Shown here piece after piece: positions 24,961 to 33,354 of a stretch of DNA of 34,904 bases; position 1 is the first letter of the stretch, and each line of letters starts with the position of its first letter. Below the pieces are notes generated by a model that worked only from the letters and a program-made list of their open reading frames with translations, was not told the DNA's origin and made no database searches. A program made the position numbers and the translations under genes. The DNA is taken from NCBI RefSeq assembly GCF_009857885.1, contig NZ_WWER01000015.1, forward strand, positions 1-34,904, in the 5' to 3' direction. Source of the DNA: Pusillimonas sp. TS35. GTDB lineage: Bacteria > Pseudomonadota > Gammaproteobacteria > Burkholderiales > Burkholderiaceae_B.

Positions 24961-27327
24961 TCAGCCTTGCAGAGCGGCCACTGTTCCGTTGCCCGCCAAT
25001 GCTTGTTGCTGCGCCAAGCTCCAGAGCGTATCGCGACGCCATCCTGCCAGCGTTGCCGCCGCGTCGGCCGCGTGTGCCCAGGTACAGCGGTTGGCGAACA
25101 GCATGCCCGCCACATCCAGCGTACCGCTGCGGCTTATATACCCCAGCGCCCGGGTTGCGGATGGGCCGTCGTCCAGTCGGCGCAGCACGCCGATCATCGG
25201 CTCGGGCCGAGTGTGGCAGAGCAACACGCGGGGCATACCGGGCGGAAAAAGTGTCTGCAGTCCGTTATCGTCCAGCGTGAACCGGGCCTCCAGGTCGTCG
25301 CGCGGTATGCGCAGCCGGCCGGGCTCGATGATGGCCGTGACACAGGCGTCATGGCCATGGCGCGCGAGATGCTCCCGCGCCCGCAAGGCTTCCTGCACTT
25401 GATAGGCGCCGATCGCAACAAATTGCGCCTCGGCTGTTGTGGGGTCGCCGGCAATATGCACGGCGCCCAGCGTCATGGCTTGCCGTGCCGCATCCCGACT
25501 GACGAACGTGTCCGTCTCACGCTTTGAAACCACGATGCAGGCAATTTCTCCGCGGCTACTGTATACCGACTGCAGCGCAGCCACAGCAGTATTGCCGTCC
25601 ACCGGGAACAGCACGCGCGCGGTATCGGACATCTCGCCGAGCAATGCTTCGCCTATGGTCGGATCCTGGTGCGACTGCTCGTTTTTTGCGTTTTCCCACG
25701 TGTGCGAAGTAACCACCAAGGGCACTGACAGCCAGCCTGGCGCCTGCCCCAGCGCTTTCTGGTGCCGTGCAAAAATGATCTCTTGGCGCAGGATGCCTAG
25801 CATTTTCATGGCAAAGGCCTCATAGCTGACGATCAAGTTCAGCCCGCCCTTGTTGCCGAGTGCGGCTGCCGCCACAGCTTCTTCGTTCAGGGCAGTGATC
25901 ACCGCGCCATGCAAGGACTCGGCCACACCAGGCTCGGGTGCATTGACGCGATGCTTCAGCAAGGCCAGCGTCTCGCCCATTTTGTTGCTGGCCAGCTCGT
26001 CGGGATTGCCGACGCGTACACGCAGATGCGGATTGGCCTGTACAAGCTCGACGAACCAGCGGTCTAGCGACGCCATCGCGCTCCCTTTCGTGCCGGGTGC
26101 CTCCCATTGTGGCGACGGCTGCCGTACGGCGGTTGGGTGGCGGGTTGCCAGTGCGTGCTGGCTCTCCAGCGGCCGCCCCTGACGCGCATGGGTACGTAGG
26201 AGGTCGATGGCTGCATCCAGCTCAGGCGGGGCTACCCGCAGCGTGCGCGTACTATCGTTGAACAGCTTGCGCGCGGCGTTGTCGAGATGGGGGTTGGCAG
26301 GCAAGGGAAGGTTGTGTGCGGCATTGGTGCCCGCACCAGGGAAGCCAAATCCCTTTTCGGTTTCGGCGATGATATATGGAAGCCGGGCGGGGTAGCGGGG
26401 GCTGCTGCCCGCTGCGAAGGCGCGCAACATATCCTCGGCCTCGATGATGGCCCAGGCGAAGGCCGCAGGATCGCGGCCGTCGATAATGATGGGTGCAAAG
26501 CCGTTGTGGCTCGCGTCGTCGGCCAACCAGCGCGCGCCGCCTTCCTGCAGGATTTGCGTGCGTTGTTCGATCCGGCGGCCATTGAGAATCATCACGGGGA
26601 TCGCAAAGCCGCAATCGTCTGCGCGCCACCATCGGGTGGCCCAGTCCGCGCCGCGCTGTTCTTCGAACGCGCCGTCGCTGAGAAAGGCGACCAGGCTTTC
26701 GCCGGGCAAGGGCATATGCACATATTGCAGTTCGGCAAAACCGAGGTAGCCGCCTTCGGATACGGCCCCGGCAGTGTTTGGGCCGGCATGGCTGCCTAGC
26801 GGTGCAGCCGGCCGCCCCTTGCTGTCGATGGCAAAAGAATAGTAATCGGCAATTAGCCGCGACAAACCGGCTTCGGTGCGGTTGTAGCGCCCGCGCTGCG
26901 CGTCGGACACGTCACCCGTGAGAGCATTGACGGCTTCAATGGCGGCAACGCAATGGCCCTGGCCCATCAGCCACGCCCGGGTGGTGCCGGTAAGGGCATT
27001 GGCAAGCAGGTAGCCGACAAAGGCTGGCACCATATTCAACGCGCCGCCCGTATGCCCTTCGGGCGAGACCTTGAAGTCTTGCGCCGTCAGCGGCTGGCCG
27101 GCAAGATCGATGCGGCGAGCATACGTCATGTGCACCACTACGTTCATCGCCATACACGCAAGCCGGTCTGCGGCGGCGAGCTGTTCCTGTGCTTGCTCGG
27201 CGCTGGCTTGTGCATCGTGCCCCGCCAGCTTTGCGAGCATTGCATTGATACGGGACACAGTTTCGGGCCGGTGCACAATCGGGCCATAGCCAGCCAGCCA
27301 TTTTGCGGCGGCAGATGACGAGTTCAT
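24961..27327 (-). CDS. Divergent phosphoketolase-like thiamine diphosphate enzyme
   Basis: The 788-residue protein has the length and domain order of xylulose/fructose-6-phosphate phosphoketolase: N-terminal TPP domain, central and C-terminal domains, including ALNEEAVAAAALGN and SHTWENAKNEQSHQDPTIGE. Hallmark N-terminal motifs are changed. The usual GHWGTTPGLNF is GHTGGALNMVPAF (91-103), GPGHGGPA is GQGHCVAA (122-129), and the TPP/metal block GDGEAETGP is SDGAFEEQRG (217-226). Phosphoketolases make acetyl-phosphate and glyceraldehyde-3-phosphate from xylulose-5-phosphate, which fits the adjacent acetate kinase. From memory, some databases label this subgroup xylulose-5-phosphate 3-epimerase. 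The reaction is therefore uncertain. Confidence 0.85.
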   Translation of the reverse strand: MNSSSAAAKWLAGYGPIVHRPETVSRINAMLAKLAGHDAQASAEQAQEQLAAADRLACMAMNVVVHMTYARRIDLAGQPLTAQDFKVSPEGHTGGALNMVPAFVGYLLANALTGTTRAWLMGQGHCVAAIEAVNALTGDVSDAQRGRYNRTEAGLSRLIADYYSFAIDSKGRPAAPLGSHAGPNTAGAVSEGGYLGFAELQYVHMPLPGESLVAFLSDGAFEEQRGADWATRWWRADDCGFAIPVMILNGRRIEQRTQILQEGGARWLADDASHNGFAPIIIDGRDPAAFAWAIIEAEDMLRAFAAGSSPRYPARLPYIIAETEKGFGFPGAGTNAAHNLPLPANPHLDNAARKLFNDSTRTLRVAPPELDAAIDLLRTHARQGRPLESQHALATRHPTAVRQPSPQWEAPGTKGSAMASLDRWFVELVQANPHLRVRVGNPDELASNKMGETLALLKHRVNAPEPGVAESLHGAVITALNEEAVAAAALGNKGGLNLIVSYEAFAMKMLGILRQEIIFARHQKALGQAPGWLSVPLVVTSHTWENAKNEQSHQDPTIGEALLGEMSDTARVLFPVDGNTAVAALQSVYSSRGEIACIVVSKRETDTFVSRDAARQAMTLGAVHIAGDPTTAEAQFVAIGAYQVQEALRAREHLARHGHDACVTAIIEPGRLRIPRDDLEARFTLDDNGLQTLFPPGMPRVLLCHTRPEPMIGVLRRLDDGPSATRALGYISRSGTLDVAGMLFANRCTWAHAADAAATLAGWRRDTLWSLAQQQALAGNGTVAALQG

Positions 27328-27354
27328 GATCGTCTCCCATTGTAAGGGCCGGGC

Positions 27355-28680
27355 TCAGGTTCGGCAGTCGCCTTCGGCAGGCCCGCCCGATAGCGCATAG
27401 CTGTCGGCGGCCAGCGGGCAGGCATGCGTGGCGGCGATCCATTCTTCGTTGGTGGGCTCGACGCCCACCACGACCTGGCTACCTGCCGCCGAGATACAAG
27501 GCGCGTTCGCCAGGTTGGCCTGCGGATCGAGGCGCAGGCCCAGAAAACCAAGGGCATCGCACACACGGCGCCGGATTTCGGCACTGTGCTCACCGACACC
27601 GGCCGTGAAAACCAATAGCTCCAGCCCACCCAGCACAGCAACCAGGGCGCCGATCTCCCGGACGATCCGGCGCACATAAAGCGCCAGCGCATCCCGTGCG
27701 CGCTCGGCCTGGGCATCATTGCCCGCCTCGAGTTTCAGCAATGCGCGCGGCTCGGACGAGACACCCGAAACACCGAGCAGACCGGATTCGTTGTACAGGA
27801 GGTGCGCGACCTGCTCCAGGCTCAGTTTTTCGATTTCCATCAGGTAGATGACCGCGCCTGGGTCTAGCGTGCCTGGCCGCGTACCCATCATGAGCCCGTC
27901 CAGCGCCGAAAACCCCATTGTGGTGGCGACGCTGCGCAGGCCCTGCATGGCACATAGGCTGGCGCCGCTGCCAAGGTGGGCAACAATAGTGCGGCCATGT
28001 GCCAGGCTGCCATAGCGCTCGTCGAGCGCAACGGCCATGTATTCGTACGACAGCCCATGAAAGCCATAGCGGCGCAGGCCCCGCTCCCAGGCCGTATGGG
28101 GCAGGGGCAGCAATTGCTCGATCCTGGGCTGCGTGTGATGGAAGGCGGTGTCGAAGCACGCCACCTGGATCACCTCGGGCTGCTCGCGCAGCAGGATATC
28201 CATGGCCTCCAGTGCAAAAGGCTGGTGCAAGGGCGCAAGCGGTATATACGAGCGCAGATCAGCGATCACCCCGTCATCCAGGCGCACGGGCGCGAAGTAT
28301 TTGCAGCCGCCATGCACCACGCGGTGCGCAACTACTGTGATGCGTCGGCCGTCAAGGCGATCGGTAATGCGTTGGCGTATCAGCGCCAGGGCTGAGCGAT
28401 AGGGCTGTGCGGCATCGAGCGGCACGGCGAACGGCTGTACGCCTGTTTCTTCAAAACCGGGCGTAGGGCCGCCGATGCCCTGTACCTTGCCCCGCCAGAG
28501 AGGTTCGCGCGGCAGTGGTTCGTCGCATGCGTCGAACAACGCGAACTTGATGCTCGACGAACCGCAATTGAGCACGAGGATGACATCGCCCCGTGTGTTG
28601 TTTCGCGCGTGCGCCGTATTTATGTCGCTGCTCCCTGTGCTCGTGCCGGCAGCATGCCCAGCGCTAGTTCTTTGAACCAT
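27355..28680 (-). CDS. ackA: Acetate kinase
   Basis: Acetate kinase converts acetyl-phosphate and ADP to acetate and ATP. Motifs are intact: VILVLNCGSSSIKFALFDA, VAHRVVHGGCKYFAPV, YGFHGLSYEYMAVAL, VAHLGSGASLCA and TTMGFSALDGLMMGTRPGTL. From the ATG at 28680 (GAGGA upstream) the protein has 441 residues, about 40 longer than usual. The excess is a Ser/Thr/Asn-rich N-terminal tail before the first strand. The outer start at 28710 is a TTG and was not chosen. The neighbouring phosphoketolase-like gene begins 27 bases downstream, so both are in one operon. No phosphotransacetylase gene is present here. Confidence 0.94.
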   Translation of the reverse strand: MVQRTSAGHAAGTSTGSSDINTAHARNNTRGDVILVLNCGSSSIKFALFDACDEPLPREPLWRGKVQGIGGPTPGFEETGVQPFAVPLDAAQPYRSALALIRQRITDRLDGRRITVVAHRVVHGGCKYFAPVRLDDGVIADLRSYIPLAPLHQPFALEAMDILLREQPEVIQVACFDTAFHHTQPRIEQLLPLPHTAWERGLRRYGFHGLSYEYMAVALDERYGSLAHGRTIVAHLGSGASLCAMQGLRSVATTMGFSALDGLMMGTRPGTLDPGAVIYLMEIEKLSLEQVAHLLYNESGLLGVSGVSSEPRALLKLEAGNDAQAERARDALALYVRRIVREIGALVAVLGGLELLVFTAGVGEHSAEIRRRVCDALGFLGLRLDPQANLANAPCISAAGSQVVVGVEPTNEEWIAATHACPLAADSYALSGGPAEGDCRT

Positions 28681-28760
28681 CCGAGTGTCCTCACTATGCC
28701 TTGCAAGCAATGATACATCGCGGCTATGGCTTTAAAACTACTACTTCATCTTGCAAAAAC

Positions 28761-28779
28761 GGTGGTGAATATCATTAGC
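28761..28779. promoter_or_regulatory. Fur box candidate upstream of the ECF sigma factor
   Basis: Read on the minus strand, GCTAATGATATTCACCACC matches the 19-bp Fur consensus GATAATGATAATCATTATC at 14 positions, with the core TAATGATA-TCA intact. It lies about 95 bases upstream of the fecI-like gene and about 80 bases upstream of the divergent ackA start. Fur-type iron repression of the island is predicted from it. Confidence 0.6.
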
Positions 28780-28872
28780 ATTGGAGACATGCCTTTTTTA
28801 TCCTCTCGGGCACCCCATTGACGTAGCGGCGCGCAGGCGGCGCGTCGGTGTTGCCCGGAGGCCTGTTTTTAC

Positions 28873-29391
28873 ATGTGGGATTTGCATATTTTGTTTCAGC
28901 GGCATGCGCGGGAAATCAACCATTACCTGCGCAAATGCGGTCACGGCGATGACGACGCAGCCGACCTGACGCAGGATGTCTTCGTCAAAGTCTTGCATGC
29001 TGCACCGCCGGCATGCGTGTGCAACCCTAGGGCCTACCTGTATGCGGTCGCCCGCAACCTGTCCACCGATGTCCATCGCCGCCGGCGCATCGTTCAAATC
29101 GCCCCGGTGGCCCACGACTCGCTGGGCGATATCCCAGACCCTACCCCTGATCCCGAGCGCGTCGCGGCCGGCCGACAGCAGCTTGCAGCCATGCGCAAAG
29201 CGCTCCTCAGCCTACCCGAGCAAACACGCCGCGCGTTCGAGCTTTACCGCTTTCGCGACATGACCATCGCCGAGGTCGCAGGAGAACTCGGCTTGTCCGT
29301 CACGCGCACTTGGGTGCTTATTCAGCGGGCCTGCACGCATTTGCGTTCCGTGCGTCACCGCGCTATCTCACCCATTACGCAAAATCAATAG
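28873..29391 (+). CDS. FecI-like ECF sigma factor
   Basis: The 172-residue protein is an extracytoplasmic-function sigma factor of the iron-starvation (FecI) group. Region 2 spans about residues 5-70 (DLTQDVFVKVLHA, NPRAYLYAVARNLSTDVHRR). Region 4 spans about 110-160 (LLSLPEQTRRAFELYRFRDM, IAEVAGELGLSVTRTWVLIQ). GGAGG lies 11 bases before the ATG. It lies between a Fur-box candidate and a TonB receptor gene, as in Bordetella hurI-bhuR and similar loci. No FecR/HurR anti-sigma gene follows; the receptor gene begins 111 bases downstream. The sigma factor is predicted to drive receptor expression. Confidence 0.88.
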   Translation: MWDLHILFQRHAREINHYLRKCGHGDDDAADLTQDVFVKVLHAAPPACVCNPRAYLYAVARNLSTDVHRRRRIVQIAPVAHDSLGDIPDPTPDPERVAAGRQQLAAMRKALLSLPEQTRRAFELYRFRDMTIAEVAGELGLSVTRTWVLIQRACTHLRSVRHRAISPITQNQ

Positions 29392-29502
29392 CGCGGTGTG
29401 AGAAAAACATCACATCCCAATCGTTCTACCTCCAGGGCCCGCAGGCGGCGTATGCCGCAAGGCGGGGTCATCACGGTTCTGTAAATCGTTATTGGGGGTT
29501 AG

Positions 29503-32022
29503 ATGAACGCTGCACGCAGTAAACCGCGGCACGCCGGGGCCCGGCTGCCCGTCATGTTTGGTACCGTTTTTGTTTTCACCGCGTTGTTATCCACGGCGCA
29601 CGGGCGGCCCTCGCCCCCCAATTCTCCCGGCAAAACCACAGCCGCGCCCGCTGGCGCGGCGGCTGGCGCCAGCGCTGGCGACGAACCCACAACCATGCTC
29701 GGCAGCGTTCGCGTCATCGGGCAACGCGTTACCGATCCCGCCGATGTTCCCTACAGCACACCGGGTTCCAGCGCATACATCTCCGGCGAACAAATCGAAC
29801 GCTTCCGCGGCACATCCGTGGGCGACTTCCTATCCGGCATCCCGGGCGTCATGAATGCCGATAGCCGCAATTCTGGTGCCGTCGATGTCAATATCCGAGG
29901 CATGCAAGGCCAGGGCCGCGTCCCCGTCATTGTCGACGGCGCTACCCAGGAAACCACCATCTGGCAAGGCTACAACGGCGCTTCGCCGCGCACATATATC
30001 GATCCAGATTTCATCAGCAGCGTTTCGATTGAAAAGGGGATCAGTTCTGGGGCTGATGCTACAGGTGCAACTGGCGGGATCGTTCGAGCACGAACCCTCA
30101 TCCCAAAAGATATCTTGGTCCCAGGCAAACAGTTCGGCATACGCCTCAAGGGAGGATTCAATACCAACAGCTCGTCCGCGCCCGCTGCGGGCACCGATGG
30201 GGGATGGAATACGCGCAGAGCAGCTTATTACCACAAACTCCCATCTGCCGATTCACAATTTGCTACGACTGGCATGAACAGGCCATCGTTACTCGACCCC
30301 ACTGGTGCGTCAAGCAGTATGGCGATCGCGGGTACTTATGACTACATAGACTTCGTTGCGGCCTACGCACAGCGCCATAACGGCAACTACCATGCGGGTA
30401 CGCACGGTCGAGGAGGGGCGCGGTTGATCGCCGACCGAGATCCCGAGGGCACGCGGGTGGCATTTGACAATACGGGTTTGACTCCATATCGCGAGGGAGA
30501 GGAGATTCTCAACACGTCTTACGACAACAAGTCATGGATGTTAAAGGCAATAATAAAACCAGGGGTAGGGCAAACTCTCACCTTAGGCTACACCAAGTAT
30601 ATAAGTGATTATGGCCACCTCATGTCTTCGCGGCTCGTGTCCATGCCTTATCAAAGTTGGCTCAGCAGCATCGACCTCGATACGTACACTGCCCAATACA
30701 GACTAAGACCAGAGGGCAATGATCTCATTGATCTTAAGATTAATGCGTATGTCAGTGCCGTTGATAATCGTATCAACGTTCTGGACCTCGTGCGGCGGCG
30801 CAGTATGCTGACACCCGATGCGCCGCCCACGAAGCGTTACTTCCCGATATTGAGTTGGATAGGGAGCACTAGGACAGGGGTGACGGCATCCAATACGTCG
30901 GTATTGCCCACAAGCCATGGCAATGTAACGCTTGAATATGGCGGTGGCTTTGTTCGAGAGGACGTGGGACTACCCAGCGGTGTTGATTTCGATTGGTATA
31001 CCAATGGCCAGGACTATCCTCGAGAGGGGCGCCGCGATGAATATAGTGCTTTCACAGCCTTCAAGTGGAAACCATACGATTGGCTTTCTGTGGACGGCAG
31101 TGCGCGCTATTCCCGCTTTATGACCATTGACCGGCATCGGTCATTGGCTGCGCCGTTTGAACGCAGTGATTCTGGATGGTCCCCACAAGCCGGCTTGACA
31201 TTCGAGCCTGTGACTGGATTACAGGTGTATGGAAAAATTGGCCGTGCGGTACGTGCAGCCAGCACGTTCGAATCGGTGACTGGGCCTTCTTTTTATTATC
31301 CTGTCGAGTCGAATCCGGTGAAACTGGAGCGAGCCCGCAACATAGAAGTCGGCGTCAACTACTTGAAGAACGGAGTATTCAACCTCGCTGATAAGATCAG
31401 GTTCCATGCAGCGTACTTTGATAATCATATCGATGACTTTCTGACCAGGGCCGGTGTATGGCGAGAGATCCCCGTGGGTTCGGGTTGGTATGTCGAAACA
31501 CTCGGCCGCATCAACCTCGATTACGCAAAAATGCGTGGTGTCGAAGTATCTGCTGAATACGATGCTGGTCGGTACTTTGGCAGCATCGCCGTGAATCACT
31601 ATACGCATGTGATGTTCTGCGCGCCGGCTCATTTGATCTCGCCAGCGGGGCCGGATTGCAGCCCGGGAGGTCTGCCGCATAGCTATACCTTACAGCAAGT
31701 TCCTCCCAAGCATACCGTTACTGTCAATCTCGGTGCCCGGTTCCTTGAAAAGAAGCTGTTACTAGGGTCTCGGATTCGTTATATCGGCAGTCGGTACTCG
31801 CCTGGGGTGCGGGTGAACATCGGCGCTGGAGGTGTGGAACCATCGGCGTGGAGGCCATACACGCTCGTTGATGTTCACGCCACTTATAAGCACAGCGACC
31901 ATGTCAGCTTCAACGTGGCAGTAGACAACATTACCGATCGCTTTTACGCCGATGCGCTTAATGCCGCATCGATGCCAGCGCCAGGGCGCACTATACGTGG
32001 CAGCATGACTATTAAGTTCTGA
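29503..32022 (+). CDS. TonB-dependent outer-membrane receptor, probably for haem/haemophore
   Basis: The 839-residue protein has a signal peptide (about 1-38). A TonB-box candidate near LGSVRVIGQR (about 67-76) and a plug domain follow (about 80-215: PYSTPGSSAYISGEQIERFR, GIPGVMNADSRNSGAVDVNI, VIVDGATQETTIW). A 22-strand-type barrel ends in the usual aromatic residue (GSMTIKF). No short FecA-type signalling domain is seen before the plug, which fits the absence of FecR. Substrate is inferred from the downstream haemophore-like and Slam-like genes: a HphR-type hemophilin/haem receptor. The central part (about 30500-31700) is AT-richer than neighbouring genes, suggesting transfer. The gene is intact. 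Confidence 0.9.
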   Translation: MNAARSKPRHAGARLPVMFGTVFVFTALLSTAHGRPSPPNSPGKTTAAPAGAAAGASAGDEPTTMLGSVRVIGQRVTDPADVPYSTPGSSAYISGEQIERFRGTSVGDFLSGIPGVMNADSRNSGAVDVNIRGMQGQGRVPVIVDGATQETTIWQGYNGASPRTYIDPDFISSVSIEKGISSGADATGATGGIVRARTLIPKDILVPGKQFGIRLKGGFNTNSSSAPAAGTDGGWNTRRAAYYHKLPSADSQFATTGMNRPSLLDPTGASSSMAIAGTYDYIDFVAAYAQRHNGNYHAGTHGRGGARLIADRDPEGTRVAFDNTGLTPYREGEEILNTSYDNKSWMLKAIIKPGVGQTLTLGYTKYISDYGHLMSSRLVSMPYQSWLSSIDLDTYTAQYRLRPEGNDLIDLKINAYVSAVDNRINVLDLVRRRSMLTPDAPPTKRYFPILSWIGSTRTGVTASNTSVLPTSHGNVTLEYGGGFVREDVGLPSGVDFDWYTNGQDYPREGRRDEYSAFTAFKWKPYDWLSVDGSARYSRFMTIDRHRSLAAPFERSDSGWSPQAGLTFEPVTGLQVYGKIGRAVRAASTFESVTGPSFYYPVESNPVKLERARNIEVGVNYLKNGVFNLADKIRFHAAYFDNHIDDFLTRAGVWREIPVGSGWYVETLGRINLDYAKMRGVEVSAEYDAGRYFGSIAVNHYTHVMFCAPAHLISPAGPDCSPGGLPHSYTLQQVPPKHTVTVNLGARFLEKKLLLGSRIRYIGSRYSPGVRVNIGAGGVEPSAWRPYTLVDVHATYKHSDHVSFNVAVDNITDRFYADALNAASMPAPGRTIRGSMTIKF

Positions 32023-32171
32023 TACCTAATAGCACGGTAACGGGCGCCGTTTCACTGCCAGGGGGCGGTTCGTTACCAGCCAGTTTCTCGATAGGACAAA
32101 GTCATCTCAGCGCTGATCCGCTGAATCCTCGTGTCGATATCATAACGATCAACGTCACCAAGGCGACGTAA
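32016..32171 (+). pseudogene. Possible gene remnant after the TonB receptor
   Basis: In the frame offset from the receptor, 51 codons (32016-32168, stop 32169-32171) read as a Gly/Ser/Thr-rich beta-type sequence. It includes TGAVSLPGGGSLPASFSIGQ and ends DIITINVTKAT. There is no start codon or ribosome-binding site. It could be the leftover C-terminal end of a surface protein replaced by the receptor, or chance. I do not recognise a family. Confidence 0.25.
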
Positions 32172-32277
32172 CGGGGCGGTGGTTATCTAGTCAATCGCCA
32201 CCAACACGCACTGTGTTTAGTCTGGAGAGTTGACCTCATGAAGAGCTTGGCCTGTTTTCTTGGTTGTTTTTACTCTT

Positions 32278-32284
32278 AGGAGGT
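32278..32284 (+). promoter_or_regulatory. Strong ribosome-binding site of the hemophilin-like gene
   Basis: AGGAGGT lies 5 bases before the ATG at 32290. This perfect Shine-Dalgarno sequence fixes the start codon and shows that the broken gene below was once highly translated. Confidence 0.8.
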
Positions 32285-32289
32285 ACGTT

Positions 32290-33066
32290 ATGACTGCGTT
32301 CAAGAAAGTACTTTTGACCATGGTGCTGACAGGGCTCGGCGGAGCCGTCCATGCAGACATAGTCGGTGGCCAAGCTCATGTCGATTCTGGAGCAGTTCGG
32401 GTCGGGCCATCCGATTTTCGAGAGCAGAATATGGCTGGTATCGGCGTAGATGGACTGCTTCGCGGACGGTTTGCTCCAGCGTCTCATTTTGCACGTGATC
32501 GATATAAGAACAGCGCTGGTGTTTACCAAACAAGTGGGCGGCGAGCCGTCTAGGACGGCGCTCCAGGTCGAGGACCCGCTGACCACAGCAAGATCGGCGT
32601 ATGGTCGTTCGCCAAAGTCGGCAGCCAGGATGTTTGGTTCGGTGAGTGGGACGCTGAATCAGCAACCGGCGCAATCGGTACGAAGACGGCGGGCACTCAT
32701 ACCACGTGGTACGTCGGCGAGAACGGCGATGTGGCACGCACGTTGCCTACGGCACCCGTCAGCTATACGGTGCGGTCTATCAACAACTACACGGGTGCCG
32801 CGTTGCCCACCAGCACGTTGACGGCGAATTTCACGACCGGTACCGCGGGTTCGGTGGGTGACATCGCATTCTCTGAAGGCACCATCCGGACGGTGGGCAG
32901 CGATGTGCAACTGGCCGCTTTAGGCGTCAATGTTGCAAGTAGCGGCGGCATGGCTGGCACGCTGGATGGCAAGTTTTTCGGAACAGGCGCATCGGCGGTG
33001 GCGGGTTTGGTGAAGTTCGCCGATCGCACTCGAGACACGGCGTTCGGCGGAAGCAAGAATCCCTAA
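32290..33066 (+). pseudogene. Hemophilin-like (HphA-type) secreted haemophore, frameshifted
   Basis: The start MTAFKKVLLTMVLTGLGGAV is a signal peptide, cleaved near VHA-D, with no lipobox Cys, as for soluble hemophilins. The N-terminal domain continues to about 32526 (NSAGVY). The sense then moves to the next frame for 17-18 codons (TKQVGGEPSRTALQVEDP) and returns to the first frame at 32578 (ADHSKIGVWSFAKVGSQDVW). The original frame carries a TAG at 32551. The C-terminal part is an eight-strand barrel of the TbpB/Slam-substrate type: SYTVRSINNYTGAALPTSTL, GTLDGKFFGTGASAVAGLVK and final TAFGG. Apparent losses of 2 and 1 bases sum to 3. The rebuilt protein would be about 258 residues. Sequencing error is possible. 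Confidence 0.65.
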
Positions 33067-33124
33067 TGCGTGGATGATCAGGTGCGCGGCAAACCTCCCC
33101 CTTCAGGGCGGGGAAAGATAGCGC

Positions 33125-33141
33125 GGACGCCGTAGGCGTCC
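33125..33141. repeat. Subterminal hairpin of the IS605-type left end
   Basis: GGACGCC and GGCGTCC pair perfectly around a GTA loop, 10 bases after the tnpA stop (minus strand). IS200/IS605 ends carry subterminal imperfect hairpins recognised by TnpA, and this is a candidate. It could equally act as a terminator for the fragment. Confidence 0.5.
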
Positions 33142-33150
33142 TGCACGCAG

Positions 33151-33348
33151 CTAATGCGGTGTCCGCTGCTGTTCGATGTGCTGGCGGATGACGTCGATGG
33201 GCGCACCCCCACAGCTACCGGCAAAATAGGACGGCGGCCATAACGCGCCGCCCCACAGCTTCTGGCGAATGCTGGGGTCGTTTTTCTTGCGGATCATTCG
33301 GCTGGATACGCCCTTCAAGCTGTTGAGCAGCGCCGAAACAGAAACCTT
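33151..33348 (-). pseudogene. TnpA (Y1 transposase) C-terminal fragment
   Basis: The minus strand encodes 65 residues from KVSVSALLNSLKGVSSRMIR to IDVIRQHIEQQRTPH and a stop. These match the C-terminal half of IS200/IS605 TnpA, including the LWGGALWPPSYFAGSCGGAP block. The HUH motif of the N-terminal half is missing, so the fragment cannot transpose the element. It is cut at the same point as tnpB, the two losses being one internal deletion of the original element. Confidence 0.85.
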
Positions 33349-33354
33349 GGTGCC

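Noticed and set aside
29392-29502. A FecR-type anti-sigma gene between the sigma factor and the receptor
   Set aside because: Only 111 bases are available and no coding frame is present.
32450-32821. Independent 123-residue protein within the haemophore gene
   Set aside because: Only its short central part (TKQVGGEPSRTALQVEDP) looks protein-like. The rest is a shadow of the first frame, which fits a local frameshift instead.
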